Below are positions 8,058 to 17,018 of a DNA stretch of 64,000 nt, piece by piece (positions within the stretch are counted from its first letter, which is position 1; every line of letters begins with the position of its first letter). Under the pieces are notes generated by a model. The model made no database searches. It saw only the letters and a list, made by a program, of their open reading frames with translations, and was not told where the DNA came from. Made by a program: the position numbers and the translations under genes. The stretch is taken from positions 62,001 through 126,000 of the forward strand of contig CAZPOV010000003.1 of assembly GCA_964588335.1 (NCBI GenBank), read 5' to 3'. This DNA comes from JAGQZY01 sp964588335 (GTDB taxonomy: Bacteria; Bdellovibrionota; Bdellovibrionia; Bdellovibrionales; JAGQZY01).

Positions 8058-9263
8058 ATGAATAGGAAGCGTGAAACATTAACATTGGGAAAAAGTAGCC
8101 TGCGTTGGATTTTACAACTGATTCTTTGCTATTTGATCTTGTTCTTGGCTGGAAAAGTTTTAGCACAGGAATCAGAAGTGGAATCGGAAGTGGATCATGT
8201 CAGCTTGGCTCGAATTCTGGTGAAAGATGGTCATTATGATCGCGCCGAAAGAACTTTGCAAAAAGTGACTCCAGAGGAAGAAAACGAAGCGCCAGCGGTG
8301 TTGGCCAGCCTGCGTGGGATGTTGGAGTTGCATAAGAAAAATTATCAAAAGTCCTTAACTTTTTTCGACAAGAGCTTGCAGCTGGGAATTGAGTCTCGCG
8401 AGATATATCTGTATCGCGCTGAAGCCTTTTTGCAGTTGAAACGTCTAGAAGAGGCGGCCAGTAGCATTGAAAAAATAGATCCTGAGGCGAAAAAGAAACT
8501 GCCTTATTTTTTAATCAAAGCTGAGATTCAATGGCAGCGGGGAGCTAAAACCCAGGCCTGGAAAATTTTGAATGGGGCTCGGCAAAACAAACTTTCCCAG
8601 ACTGTGATCAACAAAAAGAAGTTTGCCTATTTAATGGAAGAAGGGCTTTTCCAAACCGCAAAAGACCTGGCCTTTGAGGTTTTGCAAGACGACAACGCCT
8701 TTCAAGATGTGGTGGCGCTTGCCAGTCAATTTCGTTTGGCAAAGCAACACGGTACCGCTCTAGAGATCTTGCAAGCCTTACAGGTACTTCGCCCGGAAAA
8801 AGAAATGGTGGCGCTTGAGATGGCGCAAAATTATCTTTCTTTGGGAGAGAGTTTTTCGGCGGCTCTTATTTTGGAGCAAGCAGCGAAACATAATATTTCT
8901 TTAAGCTTCGAAGCCTCCGAAATGTTGCGGCAGGTGGGAAAGTCTTACCGTGCGCGATTTTTGAATATGACGACCATGGATCCTGCCAAGCGCCTAAAGC
9001 AACAGTTGGCCCTTTATCTTGAAGATGATGACTATTTGTCTTTGAAATTTATGATTCCGCAGTTGCAAAAAAACAGTCTATTAGAGGATCAAGAGATTCG
9101 CTATGCGGTGGCGTACTCCTTGTTTCGCACCGGCGACTTTGAAAAGTCGGAATCTTTTCTGAATAGCATCGATAAAGACGGACTGTTTGAAAAATCCATT
9201 GAATTGAAGCGTGAAATTACCAATTGCAAAGCAGAGAAGTGGGCTTGTAGTGAAACAATTTAA
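8058..9263 (+). CDS. TPR-repeat protein of the TonB cluster
   Basis: 401 residues, 1 bp after tonB, with an AGGTGA ribosome site overlapping the tonB end. There is a hydrophobic N-terminal segment (~residues 15-36, 'WILQLILCYLILFLAGKVLA') that looks like a signal peptide with a long n-region, so the protein is probably periplasmic. The remainder is alpha-helical TPR-like repeats ('ARILVKDGHYDRAERTLQKV', 'FFDKSLQLGIESREIYLYRA', 'LEILQALQVLRPEKEMVALE'). TPR proteins are a regular last member of DUF3450-TtpC-ExbB-ExbD-TonB clusters. It probably scaffolds the complex; no catalytic motif is seen. Its last 14 bp overlap the receptor start. Confidence 0.85.
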   Translation: MNRKRETLTLGKSSLRWILQLILCYLILFLAGKVLAQESEVESEVDHVSLARILVKDGHYDRAERTLQKVTPEEENEAPAVLASLRGMLELHKKNYQKSLTFFDKSLQLGIESREIYLYRAEAFLQLKRLEEAASSIEKIDPEAKKKLPYFLIKAEIQWQRGAKTQAWKILNGARQNKLSQTVINKKKFAYLMEEGLFQTAKDLAFEVLQDDNAFQDVVALASQFRLAKQHGTALEILQALQVLRPEKEMVALEMAQNYLSLGESFSAALILEQAAKHNISLSFEASEMLRQVGKSYRARFLNMTTMDPAKRLKQQLALYLEDDDYLSLKFMIPQLQKNSLLEDQEIRYAVAYSLFRTGDFEKSESFLNSIDKDGLFEKSIELKREITNCKAEKWACSETI

Positions 9264-12219
9264 ACTTTTCCTTGGTATTTTATTTTTTGCCTGTCTCTCT
9301 TTCGCTGAAGAGGGGGCTGTCGATGTGTTGGTTTCAAAGGCCGGTTTACCTCTTGAGAATTATGAGGTCATGATTGACCAAACAACTTACACCACCGACG
9401 CCTTCGGTTTCGTGACAGTGGCTTTGCCTGCCGGTGCCCACATCCTCAATATTCTGGATGGCGAAAAAGCCCAGACGGTTGAATTTAAAGTTTTAGAAAA
9501 TGAAAGAACTCAGCTTGTGGTGAATATCTTTTCAGAAGGTTTGGTGAGTGACCTTAATGAACCAAAAGCTAAAAAGATTATAGACACCCAAGATCCAAAA
9601 CAAACGGGGCAGTTGAGTTTGAAAGTTCTATCGGTCAATGGTGAACCGGTGGCGTCTGCGAAAGTCTATGCCCGCGGTACGCAAGTCAGTGGCACCACCA
9701 ATCGAGCCGGAACGGTGACTCTTGCTTTGCCAAAAGGCCCTCAGGTGATCTCCGTCACCCATCCCAAATTTTCCACCCAAGTGGTACGCGACATTCGGAT
9801 CACGCAAGGGGATTTGGAGTTAAAGACTGTCGAGTTAACTCCGGCGGGTCTGGTGCTTGAAGACTTCGTAGTGCTGGCGCCAAACCTCAAAGGATCGATT
9901 CAAGCGCTGATTGAAGTGCGACGCCGTTCTTCTGATGTCGCCGATGTGATGAGTGCCGAGCAAATGTCCAAGTCGGGTGACAGCGATGCCGCTGGGTCTT
10001 TAAAAAGAGTCACTGGTTTAACTCTAAAAGATGGAAAATACGTTTACGTGCGCGGGCTTGGGGAGCGTTATTCTTCCACCTTGCTCAACGGCGTGGCTTT
10101 GCCAAGCCCCGACCCCAGTCGCCGGGTCGTCCCCTTGGATTTGTTTCCAGTTCAGTTTCTCGACAGTATGATTATACAAAAAAGCTACTCGCCGAATATG
10201 CCAGGGGAGTTTGGTGGCGGAGTGGTACAGCTGCAGACCAAAACCATGCCGGATAAAGGTTTTTTTAAATTCACTGTTTCCAACACTTTAAACTCCAACG
10301 ACGGCGATCTTAAAACCTATAAAGGCGGCAGCACCGATTGGTTGGGCGTTGATGATGGAGGTCGTAAACTTCCCGAAGGCGCTCGCGACAATCCAAGCCG
10401 AATCTTTCAGAACAATCGACATGCTTTGCAAGAAGAGGATCGACTGACCAATCAAGACCTGTCCCTGTCTTTTGGCGACAGTTGGAAAATGGGGCCCCTT
10501 AAAATGGGATTCACAGCCTCCGGTCTTTACAAAGACCAAATCAACTTTCTGGAAGAAGAGCGCAACCGATACTCGAAGCCCGAGGGGACCTTGGTTCTTG
10601 AAGATAACTACATTCGCGAGAAGACTCAAAAAGAGTGGACCGCAGGGGGTATTCTTGGCCATCAGGTTGAATTGTATAAAAACCATAGCGTGACTACCAA
10701 TTACATCAATTTGCGCAACACCACGGATTACGTGGCGGTGATGGAGGGTGAGAACGCCGAGGGCAACACCATTCGCCAAACAGAATACGAGTTTGCGGCG
10801 CGAACCTTACAAACATTTATGTTGCAGGGTGAAAATAAAATACCGGCGATCAACGACTTGCAGTTCAATTGGCATTTTGCCGAGAGTAAGGCGCGACGGG
10901 ATGAACCGAATCGAACCACAGCCCGCTACTCTCCCGATGAAGACGGTGTGTTTGTCTACAACCCGGGCGACAACACCGCCTATGAGCGTCGGTTTTACAA
11001 TCTTTCTGAAAAGGCGGATGACTTTGGAGTCACCGCTGAATCGCCGTTCCCTTGGTTTAGCAAGCGAAAAGGGAAAGTGAAAGTGGGGTTGAATCGCACC
11101 CGTAAAAATCGCGCCTCAGGCATGACTCGCTTTGCATTGGACCCAACAGGAGCCCCTTGCGACGCTGACCTCAGTGGAAACTTAGATAACATCTTTGATG
11201 AATGCCAAGGCGCTTTCAATGCGGTGAACACCACACGCCCCACTGATAACTATTTAGCCAATCAACAGATCGATGCTTATTATTTTAAAACTCAATGGCC
11301 ACTCTTGGAGTCGCTGACTCTGAATACAGGCATGCGCTATGAAGACTCGGTACAAAAAGTGGACACGGTTTCGCCTTTTGAAAAAGATGCGATTTCTAGT
11401 CAGCTGATCACTAGAGATTGGTTGCCAGGCTCGTCGCTGACATGGAAACTGAATAAAAAAATGCAGTTTCGATTGGCGCAAAGTGAAACCGTATCTCGCC
11501 CGGATCTGCGCGAGCTTTCGGATACTCTTTGGCAAGACTTTGATACAGGCTTTGATGTGCAGGGAAACCCCAGCCTAAGAGCCACGGTTATCGATTCTTA
11601 CGATGCGCGCTGGGAATGGTATTTCACACCCAAAGAGAACTTGTCTCTTGGAGTCTTCTACAAAGAGTTTGAGAACCCTATTGAAAGTGTTTTTACGGCG
11701 GGCTCGGATCCTCGGATCTCTTTTTTCAATGTTGATGGTGCGATTCTTTATGGCGCTGAGATCGAAGTTTCGAAAAATTTGGGTTTTGTTAGTTCTTGGT
11801 TAAGACGGTTCACGTTGGCTGGGAACTATGCTTACATTGTATCAGATGTGCAATTGGGTGATATTCAAAACTCAGAAAGCAGCGAAACCAATCGACCCCT
11901 GCAAGGGCAGTCCAACTATACCGCCAATTTCCTTTTGGACTACGAACACGAACCCTATCGACTCAATTTCAGTTTGGCCTACAATGTTTATGGTCGCCGG
12001 ATCGCCTATACCGCTCCCGAAGGGCTTCCGAACATTTGGGAGTTGCCTGTGAACCAGTTGGACTTTGTTCTTCGTAAAAAAATTGGCAAGTCAACGAGTC
12101 TGCAAGGAAAGATAAATAATATTTTAAACCCTCGCGTTCGTCTCGAGCAAGAGGGACGGACCTGGCAGGCTTTTCGCCGTGGCCAAAGTTTCACCCTAGG
12201 GATTGGGATGGAGATATGA
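9250..12219 (+). CDS. TonB-dependent outer-membrane receptor with two N-terminal carboxypeptidase-regulatory-like domains
   Basis: 989 residues from GTG 9250, which gives a proper signal peptide (KQFKLFLGILFFACLSFA). An in-frame ATG at 9211 would add 13 polar residues. Two CarboxypepD-regulatory-like beta-sandwich domains lie at ~20-100 and ~125-205 ('VASAKVYARGTQVSGTTNR'). The plug (~225-330) has 'SGDSDAAGSLKRVTGLTL', 'VYVRGLGERYSSTLLNG' and 'PNMPGEFGGGVVQLQTK'. The 22-strand barrel ends 'FTLGIGMEI'. The TonB partner is in the same operon. The substrate is unknown; the SusC-like N-domain suggests a large or oligomeric ligand, not necessarily iron. It overlaps the TPR gene by 14 bp and the ankyrin gene by 4 bp. 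Confidence 0.93.
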   Translation: MKQFKLFLGILFFACLSFAEEGAVDVLVSKAGLPLENYEVMIDQTTYTTDAFGFVTVALPAGAHILNILDGEKAQTVEFKVLENERTQLVVNIFSEGLVSDLNEPKAKKIIDTQDPKQTGQLSLKVLSVNGEPVASAKVYARGTQVSGTTNRAGTVTLALPKGPQVISVTHPKFSTQVVRDIRITQGDLELKTVELTPAGLVLEDFVVLAPNLKGSIQALIEVRRRSSDVADVMSAEQMSKSGDSDAAGSLKRVTGLTLKDGKYVYVRGLGERYSSTLLNGVALPSPDPSRRVVPLDLFPVQFLDSMIIQKSYSPNMPGEFGGGVVQLQTKTMPDKGFFKFTVSNTLNSNDGDLKTYKGGSTDWLGVDDGGRKLPEGARDNPSRIFQNNRHALQEEDRLTNQDLSLSFGDSWKMGPLKMGFTASGLYKDQINFLEEERNRYSKPEGTLVLEDNYIREKTQKEWTAGGILGHQVELYKNHSVTTNYINLRNTTDYVAVMEGENAEGNTIRQTEYEFAARTLQTFMLQGENKIPAINDLQFNWHFAESKARRDEPNRTTARYSPDEDGVFVYNPGDNTAYERRFYNLSEKADDFGVTAESPFPWFSKRKGKVKVGLNRTRKNRASGMTRFALDPTGAPCDADLSGNLDNIFDECQGAFNAVNTTRPTDNYLANQQIDAYYFKTQWPLLESLTLNTGMRYEDSVQKVDTVSPFEKDAISSQLITRDWLPGSSLTWKLNKKMQFRLAQSETVSRPDLRELSDTLWQDFDTGFDVQGNPSLRATVIDSYDARWEWYFTPKENLSLGVFYKEFENPIESVFTAGSDPRISFFNVDGAILYGAEIEVSKNLGFVSSWLRRFTLAGNYAYIVSDVQLGDIQNSESSETNRPLQGQSNYTANFLLDYEHEPYRLNFSLAYNVYGRRIAYTAPEGLPNIWELPVNQLDFVLRKKIGKSTSLQGKINNILNPRVRLEQEGRTWQAFRRGQSFTLGIGMEI

Positions 12220-12992
12220 TGAGGATTATTTTATTACCTTTATTTTTATGTTTCATGGTCGGGTGTGGACAACACTCCCAATCTTTAAGCCGGGTGGAGT
12301 CAAAAAGGCCGGTGCAAGCGGTGGGGGAGACCGACCAAAAACTGATTCTTTTGAATGCTGTGAACAGTGGAGACCTTGAGGCGATCAAGGGACTGGTTGA
12401 ACAGGGTGTCGACCTTAACATCCACAACAACGAAGGATTGACCTTGATCATGGTCGCCATCCGCGCTCAACAGTTTGCCGTTATGGAGTATCTGGTGGCT
12501 CAGGCCGTGGATCTTGAGATGCAGACCAACAGTGAGGACTACAAGCCGGATGTGAATGCCAGAGAGTATGTTGCGTCCCTAGGGATGGATTCCGAATTGC
12601 GTGATATCGTTATGGGGATTTTAAACCAAGAGGCTTTTGATATCGAAAAATTGGGAAGCTTTCTTTATTCGTCGATCACCTTTAAGAATATTGATCTTTT
12701 GGATTGGTTGCTTGGTAAAGGTGTGGATCCAAACTTGCTGCGTCTGTCTTCCAGTGGGCGCCCCAAAGACAGCCCTTTAATTTATCTCTTCTCTCTGCGT
12801 GGAGTGGAGGGAGTTGAATTGCAAAAACTTCGTGATCTTTTTGATCTTCTGGTGTCCCACCCTGACATCGACGTCAATCTTAAGGTGCGCCGAGACACAC
12901 CTTTAAGTAAGGCTTTAAGTCGTCTGGAAGATGATCCGGCCTATAAGCCCATGGTTGACCGTTTGATTGCTATGGGTGCGAAAGACGACTGA
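12216..12992 (+). CDS. Ankyrin-repeat lipoprotein
   Basis: 258 residues; its ATG overlaps the receptor stop (ATGA). The signal peptide ends in a lipobox (FMVGC-GQHS), so it is a periplasmic-facing or surface lipoprotein. The body contains ankyrin repeats: 'LLNAVNSGDLEAIKGLVEQG', 'IHNNEGLTLIMVAIRAQQFA', 'LLDWLLGKGVDPNLLR', 'DTPLSKALSRL'. Ankyrin repeats are protein-binding, and periplasmic ankyrin proteins exist. Its translational coupling to the receptor suggests it binds the receptor, the beta-helix protein or the ligand. This is the last gene of the cluster; no strong terminator follows. Confidence 0.85.
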   Translation: MMRIILLPLFLCFMVGCGQHSQSLSRVESKRPVQAVGETDQKLILLNAVNSGDLEAIKGLVEQGVDLNIHNNEGLTLIMVAIRAQQFAVMEYLVAQAVDLEMQTNSEDYKPDVNAREYVASLGMDSELRDIVMGILNQEAFDIEKLGSFLYSSITFKNIDLLDWLLGKGVDPNLLRLSSSGRPKDSPLIYLFSLRGVEGVELQKLRDLFDLLVSHPDIDVNLKVRRDTPLSKALSRLEDDPAYKPMVDRLIAMGAKDD

Positions 12993-13039
12993 TTGCAATC
13001 GGGTTTCGAGACTTTAACCTGTTTTCTTGAACCTTGTTT

Positions 13040-13216
13040 TTACCCGCAACACTTTTTGTATTTCTTCTGACTTCCACAGGGGCAAGGATCGTTGCGGCCA
13101 ATTTTAGGACCCGCATTGACCACAGGTTCAGAGGGTGCATGGCCATGGTTGCAGTGGGGCCCGTGAACATGGGGTGTTTCTTGTTTTTTGGCCTTGGTTT
13201 TCGAATCGCTATTCAT
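13040..13216 (-). CDS. Small SEC-C motif protein with His-rich N-terminus (58 aa)
   Basis: 58 residues read from the minus strand, ATG at 13216, stop at 13040. The C-terminus is a full SEC-C zinc-binding motif (GRNDPCPCGSQKKYKKCCG), as at the end of SecA and in many small proteins. The N-terminal half holds a His/Cys cluster (HVHGPHCNHGH) that could bind a second metal. The gene starts 14 bp after the stop of the M23 lipoprotein gene on the same strand, suggesting co-transcription. SEC-C tails in SecA contact SecB or the ribosome; this free-standing version may be a zinc-dependent adaptor. Easily missed because of its length. Confidence 0.85.
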   Translation of the reverse strand: MNSDSKTKAKKQETPHVHGPHCNHGHAPSEPVVNAGPKIGRNDPCPCGSQKKYKKCCG

Positions 13217-13230
13217 AGATAGGAAGGTCC

Positions 13231-13758
13231 TTAAGGTTGGGGGCTGGCCTGCTGGTTTGAAACAGCCATAGGTGGCAGCACATCCAAAGGGTTGATGGCT
13301 AAGTTCTGTTTGCGCACTTCAAAGTGAAGGTGGACTCCGGTGGCACGACCGGATCGTCCCATCAAGCCAATCAAATCACCTTTGCGAATGATGTCTCCTC
13401 GTTCCACTTTATAGCGAGACAGGTGAGCGTAATAACTTTTGTACTGTTTGTTCATGTGGGTCACCACAACTAAGCGACCGTATCCAGTGCGGCCATGGCC
13501 AGCGTATGTGACGATGCCATGGTCGATGGCATAAATGGGAGTGTCTTTGGTGGCCGCAAGATCGATGCCCTGGTGGCGGCGCCGGTAAGGGGAGCGTTTT
13601 TTCGGGCGGAAGGCCTGAGTCAAAGAGGCTCCATAAACCGGCCACTGAAACTCCGGTTCGTCATTTGAAGAACGGGCCTCTCCTTCAACAAGAACAGCAT
13701 GGGAGGCACAACCACTAAGCAACAAAACAAGTAGGCTCGCTTTAACTATTTCAAACAT
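13231..13758 (-). CDS. M23 (LytM/NlpD-like) peptidoglycan peptidase lipoprotein
   Basis: 175 residues from the ATG at 13758, which begins directly at the lipoprotein signal (KASLLVLLLSGCASH). An upstream in-frame ATG at 13836 would add 26 residues before it. The M23 domain (~45-160) has the zinc/catalytic residues: 'RRRHQGIDLAA' (H..D), 'YKSYYAHLSRYKV' and 'HLHFEVRK' (HxH), so it appears catalytically complete, unlike many NlpD/EnvC relatives. It should cut peptide cross-bridges of murein from the membrane. It is divergent from the gene at 13926. Confidence 0.9.
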   Translation of the reverse strand: MFEIVKASLLVLLLSGCASHAVLVEGEARSSNDEPEFQWPVYGASLTQAFRPKKRSPYRRRHQGIDLAATKDTPIYAIDHGIVTYAGHGRTGYGRLVVVTHMNKQYKSYYAHLSRYKVERGDIIRKGDLIGLMGRSGRATGVHLHFEVRKQNLAINPLDVLPPMAVSNQQASPQP

Positions 13759-13925
13759 AAAGACGGTTTTATCACTGGCTGAAAGGACAGGAATTACGCA
13801 CATAGTCATTTGAGTAAAAAAACGGCGATTCCCCAAAGCGCCCCAATCGCAGGTTTCAAAGTCTGGGCGGTTTTGGCTCTGGGGGACAATCTATTATCCT
13901 AGAATCATTGAAGAAGGGGGTTTTT

Positions 13926-14456
13926 ATGATTGGGATACTGAGTCTTCTTGTTGCTCTTTCAGGGGCCATCGCCGGAGAACTTCCCAAACGCTATGACATC
14001 CAGAAAGTCGATTTACCGTCCGTCCCACTGACAAAAAAATTACAAATTCAAGCGCGAGTTGAACTCCCAAAAGGCTACAAAATCACCCACAAGGCGGTGT
14101 TGAATATCTACGAAAAACATCCAGGAGGCTGGGTTCTAAGTCAGAAGGTGCCACAACAGCAGGACGCCCTGACTTTGTTTCGCTCCGATCAGGATGTGGT
14201 GTTTGCAAAAAATGTTGTTCTTGGTTCAGCGGATAAAGATATTGCGTTTGATTTGTCGGTATCGTTTTGCCAAAAAATCTGTGTGATTAACAATTTCCAA
14301 GGGATTGCCAAGCGGAGTCGGCAGGCGAAACACAACCGTCTATCATTTAAGGTCAAAGGTCAACTTCCCGCCGATCGGATCAAGAATAAGAAGAAACAGG
14401 CCCAGAAGAGGTTTAAAGATTCAGGCGACGTTTTTTTCGCAACATCAGCAACATGA
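13926..14456 (+). CDS. Small secreted protein of unknown function
   Basis: 176 residues from ATG 13926, preceded by GAAGGGGG; a TTG at 13908 is less likely. The signal peptide is MIGILSLLVALSGAIA. A single beta-sandwich-like domain follows, with 'ITHKAVLNIYEK', 'FAKNVVLGSADKDIAFDLSV' and a Cys pair in 'SFCQKICVINN'. This loosely recalls the N-terminal (alpha) domain of DsbD-like proteins, but I do not assign it. The C-terminal tail is very basic ('DRIKNKKKQAQKRFK'). Its last 44 bp overlap the 3' end of the convergent MFS gene. Confidence 0.75.
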   Translation: MIGILSLLVALSGAIAGELPKRYDIQKVDLPSVPLTKKLQIQARVELPKGYKITHKAVLNIYEKHPGGWVLSQKVPQQQDALTLFRSDQDVVFAKNVVLGSADKDIAFDLSVSFCQKICVINNFQGIAKRSRQAKHNRLSFKVKGQLPADRIKNKKKQAQKRFKDSGDVFFATSAT

Positions 14457-15780
14457 TAGTGCCTCCCAAGAAGCCAAAGCCTGACATTATGATGTACCAG
14501 AACAGGTAGCCATGGGTCTCTTGGGTTATGCTCAACACCTGGCCTGTAATCAAAAACGAGATAGCGCCTCCATAGTATTGAAACGAATCGATCACGCCGG
14601 AGGCAAATCCGGCCATTTTTTTGCCGCCAATATCCATGGGGGCGGCGGCTCCCACCAACGAGTGGGTGGAGTTGACGGTCAGAGAGATCATAATCAGGAT
14701 CATGCAACCCACAAAAATACCCGAGGTGTCAGGGCCGACAAAATCGTTCAAAAGTAAAACAGCGGCGGCGGCAATGGTGAGCCCTTCAATAAAGTACAAA
14801 ACCACAGCCACTGGACCGCGCTCGCCATCGGCAAACTTATCGGAGATCACCCCGGAACCGTAGGAGCCGAGAAAGGCCACAAACGGCATCGCCATCAGGG
14901 TCACCGAGGCGATCAAGGGAATATTCGACTGCATATCAAAACCCAGCTGGTCTCGGAAATACAAGATCGCCAACTGATCCAGTGAGTGACGAACACCACC
15001 GGTGCAGGCGTAGGCGCAGGCGTAAAACCAGATCAAAGGGTGAAACAGGATGGTTTTTAAACTGTGTCGTAAAGACACTTTCACACCCTCACTGTTATCG
15101 ACCTCGTCGAGAATCACCCCAGGATAGCCCGCCTCTTCGGGTGAGGGCTTGACCACAAAGTAAAATAAAAAGGCGGCTGCGACGGTGAACAGGGGAGGGA
15201 AGCGAAACACAGAGCGCCACTCTCCGGCGCTGGCTAAAACGATAGTTCCGACAACAAGGCCGCCGTTTAATAATGCCGGGGCCATACGACTGATTGAAAC
15301 TTGGCCCAATTGAATCATACCTCCAAAAATTCCGGCAAAGCTGCCTCGTTCTGTACGGCGAAACCAGGCGGCGTTGATTTTGATCATGCCGGGGGCTCCG
15401 TATGATTGAAAGTATCCATTGAGCAGAGACAGAAGGGCGAAAGCAAAAAAGTGTGAGACCAAAGAGGAGAAACCAAAGATTAAATTAATAACCAAAGTTC
15501 CACAGGCTCCAATCAGCATGCTTTTGCGGCCACCGATGACATCGGAAAAAAGACCGTTGATCAGTTGTCCGGTTCCGTAGGCGACCGACCAGATGGCGAA
15601 GATAAAAGACACATCTTGAATATCAAAACCAAACTCCTCTTGTAAGCCGGGAACCGCAAAGCGAAAGTTGTACCGACACATGTAAAATGAGGCGTATAAA
15701 AAACCAATAGTGAGCCAGTTTTGCGCCCGGCGGGTGCGAAAACCTTGAGGGTAGGCTTTTTCGGAAGATTTTGAATTCAT
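14413..15780 (-). CDS. MFS transporter of the organophosphate:phosphate antiporter (GlpT/UhpT-like) family
   Basis: 455 residues, twelve predicted membrane helices. Family features near the N-terminus: 'FLYASFYMCRYNFRFAVPGL', 'GRKSMLIGA', and 'LNGYFQSYGAPGMIKINAAW', the last matching the OPA-family loop that precedes 'RTERGSFAGIF'. Family members exchange sugar phosphates or glycerol-3-phosphate for inorganic phosphate across the inner membrane. The substrate here is not predictable from sequence. No regulator of the Uhp type is adjacent. The 3' end overlaps the small secreted-protein gene on the opposite strand. Confidence 0.88.
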   Translation of the reverse strand: MNSKSSEKAYPQGFRTRRAQNWLTIGFLYASFYMCRYNFRFAVPGLQEEFGFDIQDVSFIFAIWSVAYGTGQLINGLFSDVIGGRKSMLIGACGTLVINLIFGFSSLVSHFFAFALLSLLNGYFQSYGAPGMIKINAAWFRRTERGSFAGIFGGMIQLGQVSISRMAPALLNGGLVVGTIVLASAGEWRSVFRFPPLFTVAAAFLFYFVVKPSPEEAGYPGVILDEVDNSEGVKVSLRHSLKTILFHPLIWFYACAYACTGGVRHSLDQLAILYFRDQLGFDMQSNIPLIASVTLMAMPFVAFLGSYGSGVISDKFADGERGPVAVVLYFIEGLTIAAAAVLLLNDFVGPDTSGIFVGCMILIMISLTVNSTHSLVGAAAPMDIGGKKMAGFASGVIDSFQYYGGAISFLITGQVLSITQETHGYLFWYIIMSGFGFLGGTIMLLMLRKKRRLNL

Positions 15781-15896
15781 ACCCAGGTCTTAGGACAACT
15801 CGCTTGAAAAATCGACAGGAAAACGAAGGGGGCTTGGGTAGCGTGGTGCAGCAAGGCCGAAGGGCCTTGGCTCAGCCATCGATTGTGGCTCTGGAA

Positions 15897-16886
15897 TCAA
15901 TCCGATTGAAATTTCTTGAGTTCATAGATCAGCTCCCAATAAGGGACGATCTCAGAGACATAGTTGATATCAAATTCAATAAAATCGTGAGTGCCATCCG
16001 AGGAGTGGTCGCCAAGAAGGCCGGTTTCAGCCAAACTTTTCACAATATCCAAGTCAATCTTTGAACCCATCTCTTGATAAGATGTTTTCAATAACTCACT
16101 GACATTTAGTTTCACGAAACCGCGGGTGTCAGGTTCCTCTTGCTCGCCGTAGTGTTTAGCGACTTTAAGTGTTTGCAGTTGTCGTTCATTGATATTGTTT
16201 TTCTTAGCCTGTTCTGAAAAAAGTTGATTGTTGTAAAACTCAACAAAGCGAAAAATAAAGTCGACATCGTGACAGAGGATTCGTGTTTTGCCCTCACCCA
16301 AATCTTCGGTCTCCATGTAACCAAGATCCGAAAGCACCTCCACCAACTTTTCCATTTTGTGGGTTGGTTGCTGAAAGATCTGAATGGTGTAGTTTCGCAA
16401 AATACCAGGAGGCAATTGAAAACCATGTTCGGTGTCTTCACCGTAGCGGTAGGCGACAAAGCCGAGTATACCCATCAATTTAGTGATCGTGAAGGAGGGG
16501 AAAACCTCTCGCTCTTCCTCTTGGGTTCTCTCCAATTGTCGAATGCGAATATTGGCGCGACGAAGGTTGCTATTGATCGCTTTGACGATGGATTTGACCC
16601 AAGTCGGTAGGCTGGCCCATTGCTGATCTAGGGCCTTAAACGGCAGTTCGATCACCTCAGTGCCGTCCATGGAGGCTTGAGCACCAGCGCTACGGGGACT
16701 TTTTTCAAAAAAAGCCATTTCTCCTAATAGATCGCCGGCTTTCAACTCAGCCAGTTTGATGTTGGTGTTGCCTTTTTTCTTGGTGATAGCCAAGCGTCCG
16801 CTTTTAATGACATACATAGCGTCCGGTGTGTCGCCTTCAACGAAAAGCTCCTGACCTTTTTTTAATTTAATGATTTTATTCGACAT
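15897..16886 (-). CDS. Cyclic-nucleotide-binding-domain (CRP-like) regulator
   Basis: 329 residues. Residues ~1-115 are a CNMP-binding domain: 'KKGQELFVEGDTPDAMYVI', 'KAGDLLGEMAFFEKSPRSA' (phosphate-binding cassette with GEMAFF and R/SA) and 'EVIELPFKAL'. The C-terminal ~200 residues are helical with winged-helix-like features ('FPSFTITKLMGILGFVAYRY', 'KMEKLVEVLSDLGYMET'). They do not match the usual CRP helix-turn-helix that I can recognise, so whether it binds DNA or protein is open. It is probably its own transcription unit; AGGCGG precedes the ATG. Confidence 0.82.
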   Translation of the reverse strand: MSNKIIKLKKGQELFVEGDTPDAMYVIKSGRLAITKKKGNTNIKLAELKAGDLLGEMAFFEKSPRSAGAQASMDGTEVIELPFKALDQQWASLPTWVKSIVKAINSNLRRANIRIRQLERTQEEEREVFPSFTITKLMGILGFVAYRYGEDTEHGFQLPPGILRNYTIQIFQQPTHKMEKLVEVLSDLGYMETEDLGEGKTRILCHDVDFIFRFVEFYNNQLFSEQAKKNNINERQLQTLKVAKHYGEQEEPDTRGFVKLNVSELLKTSYQEMGSKIDLDIVKSLAETGLLGDHSSDGTHDFIEFDINYVSEIVPYWELIYELKKFQSD

Positions 16887-17018
16887 AACGTCCGCCTAAT
16901 GAGAATTTCCGCATCGATCTTAAATTATAAGGTGATAAAGAAATGATGTCTTTGATAGCGCTGGCTATCCGGACTCTGGTCGAGCCTCTGTTATAGAATG
17001 AACCATAATATTTCGAAG

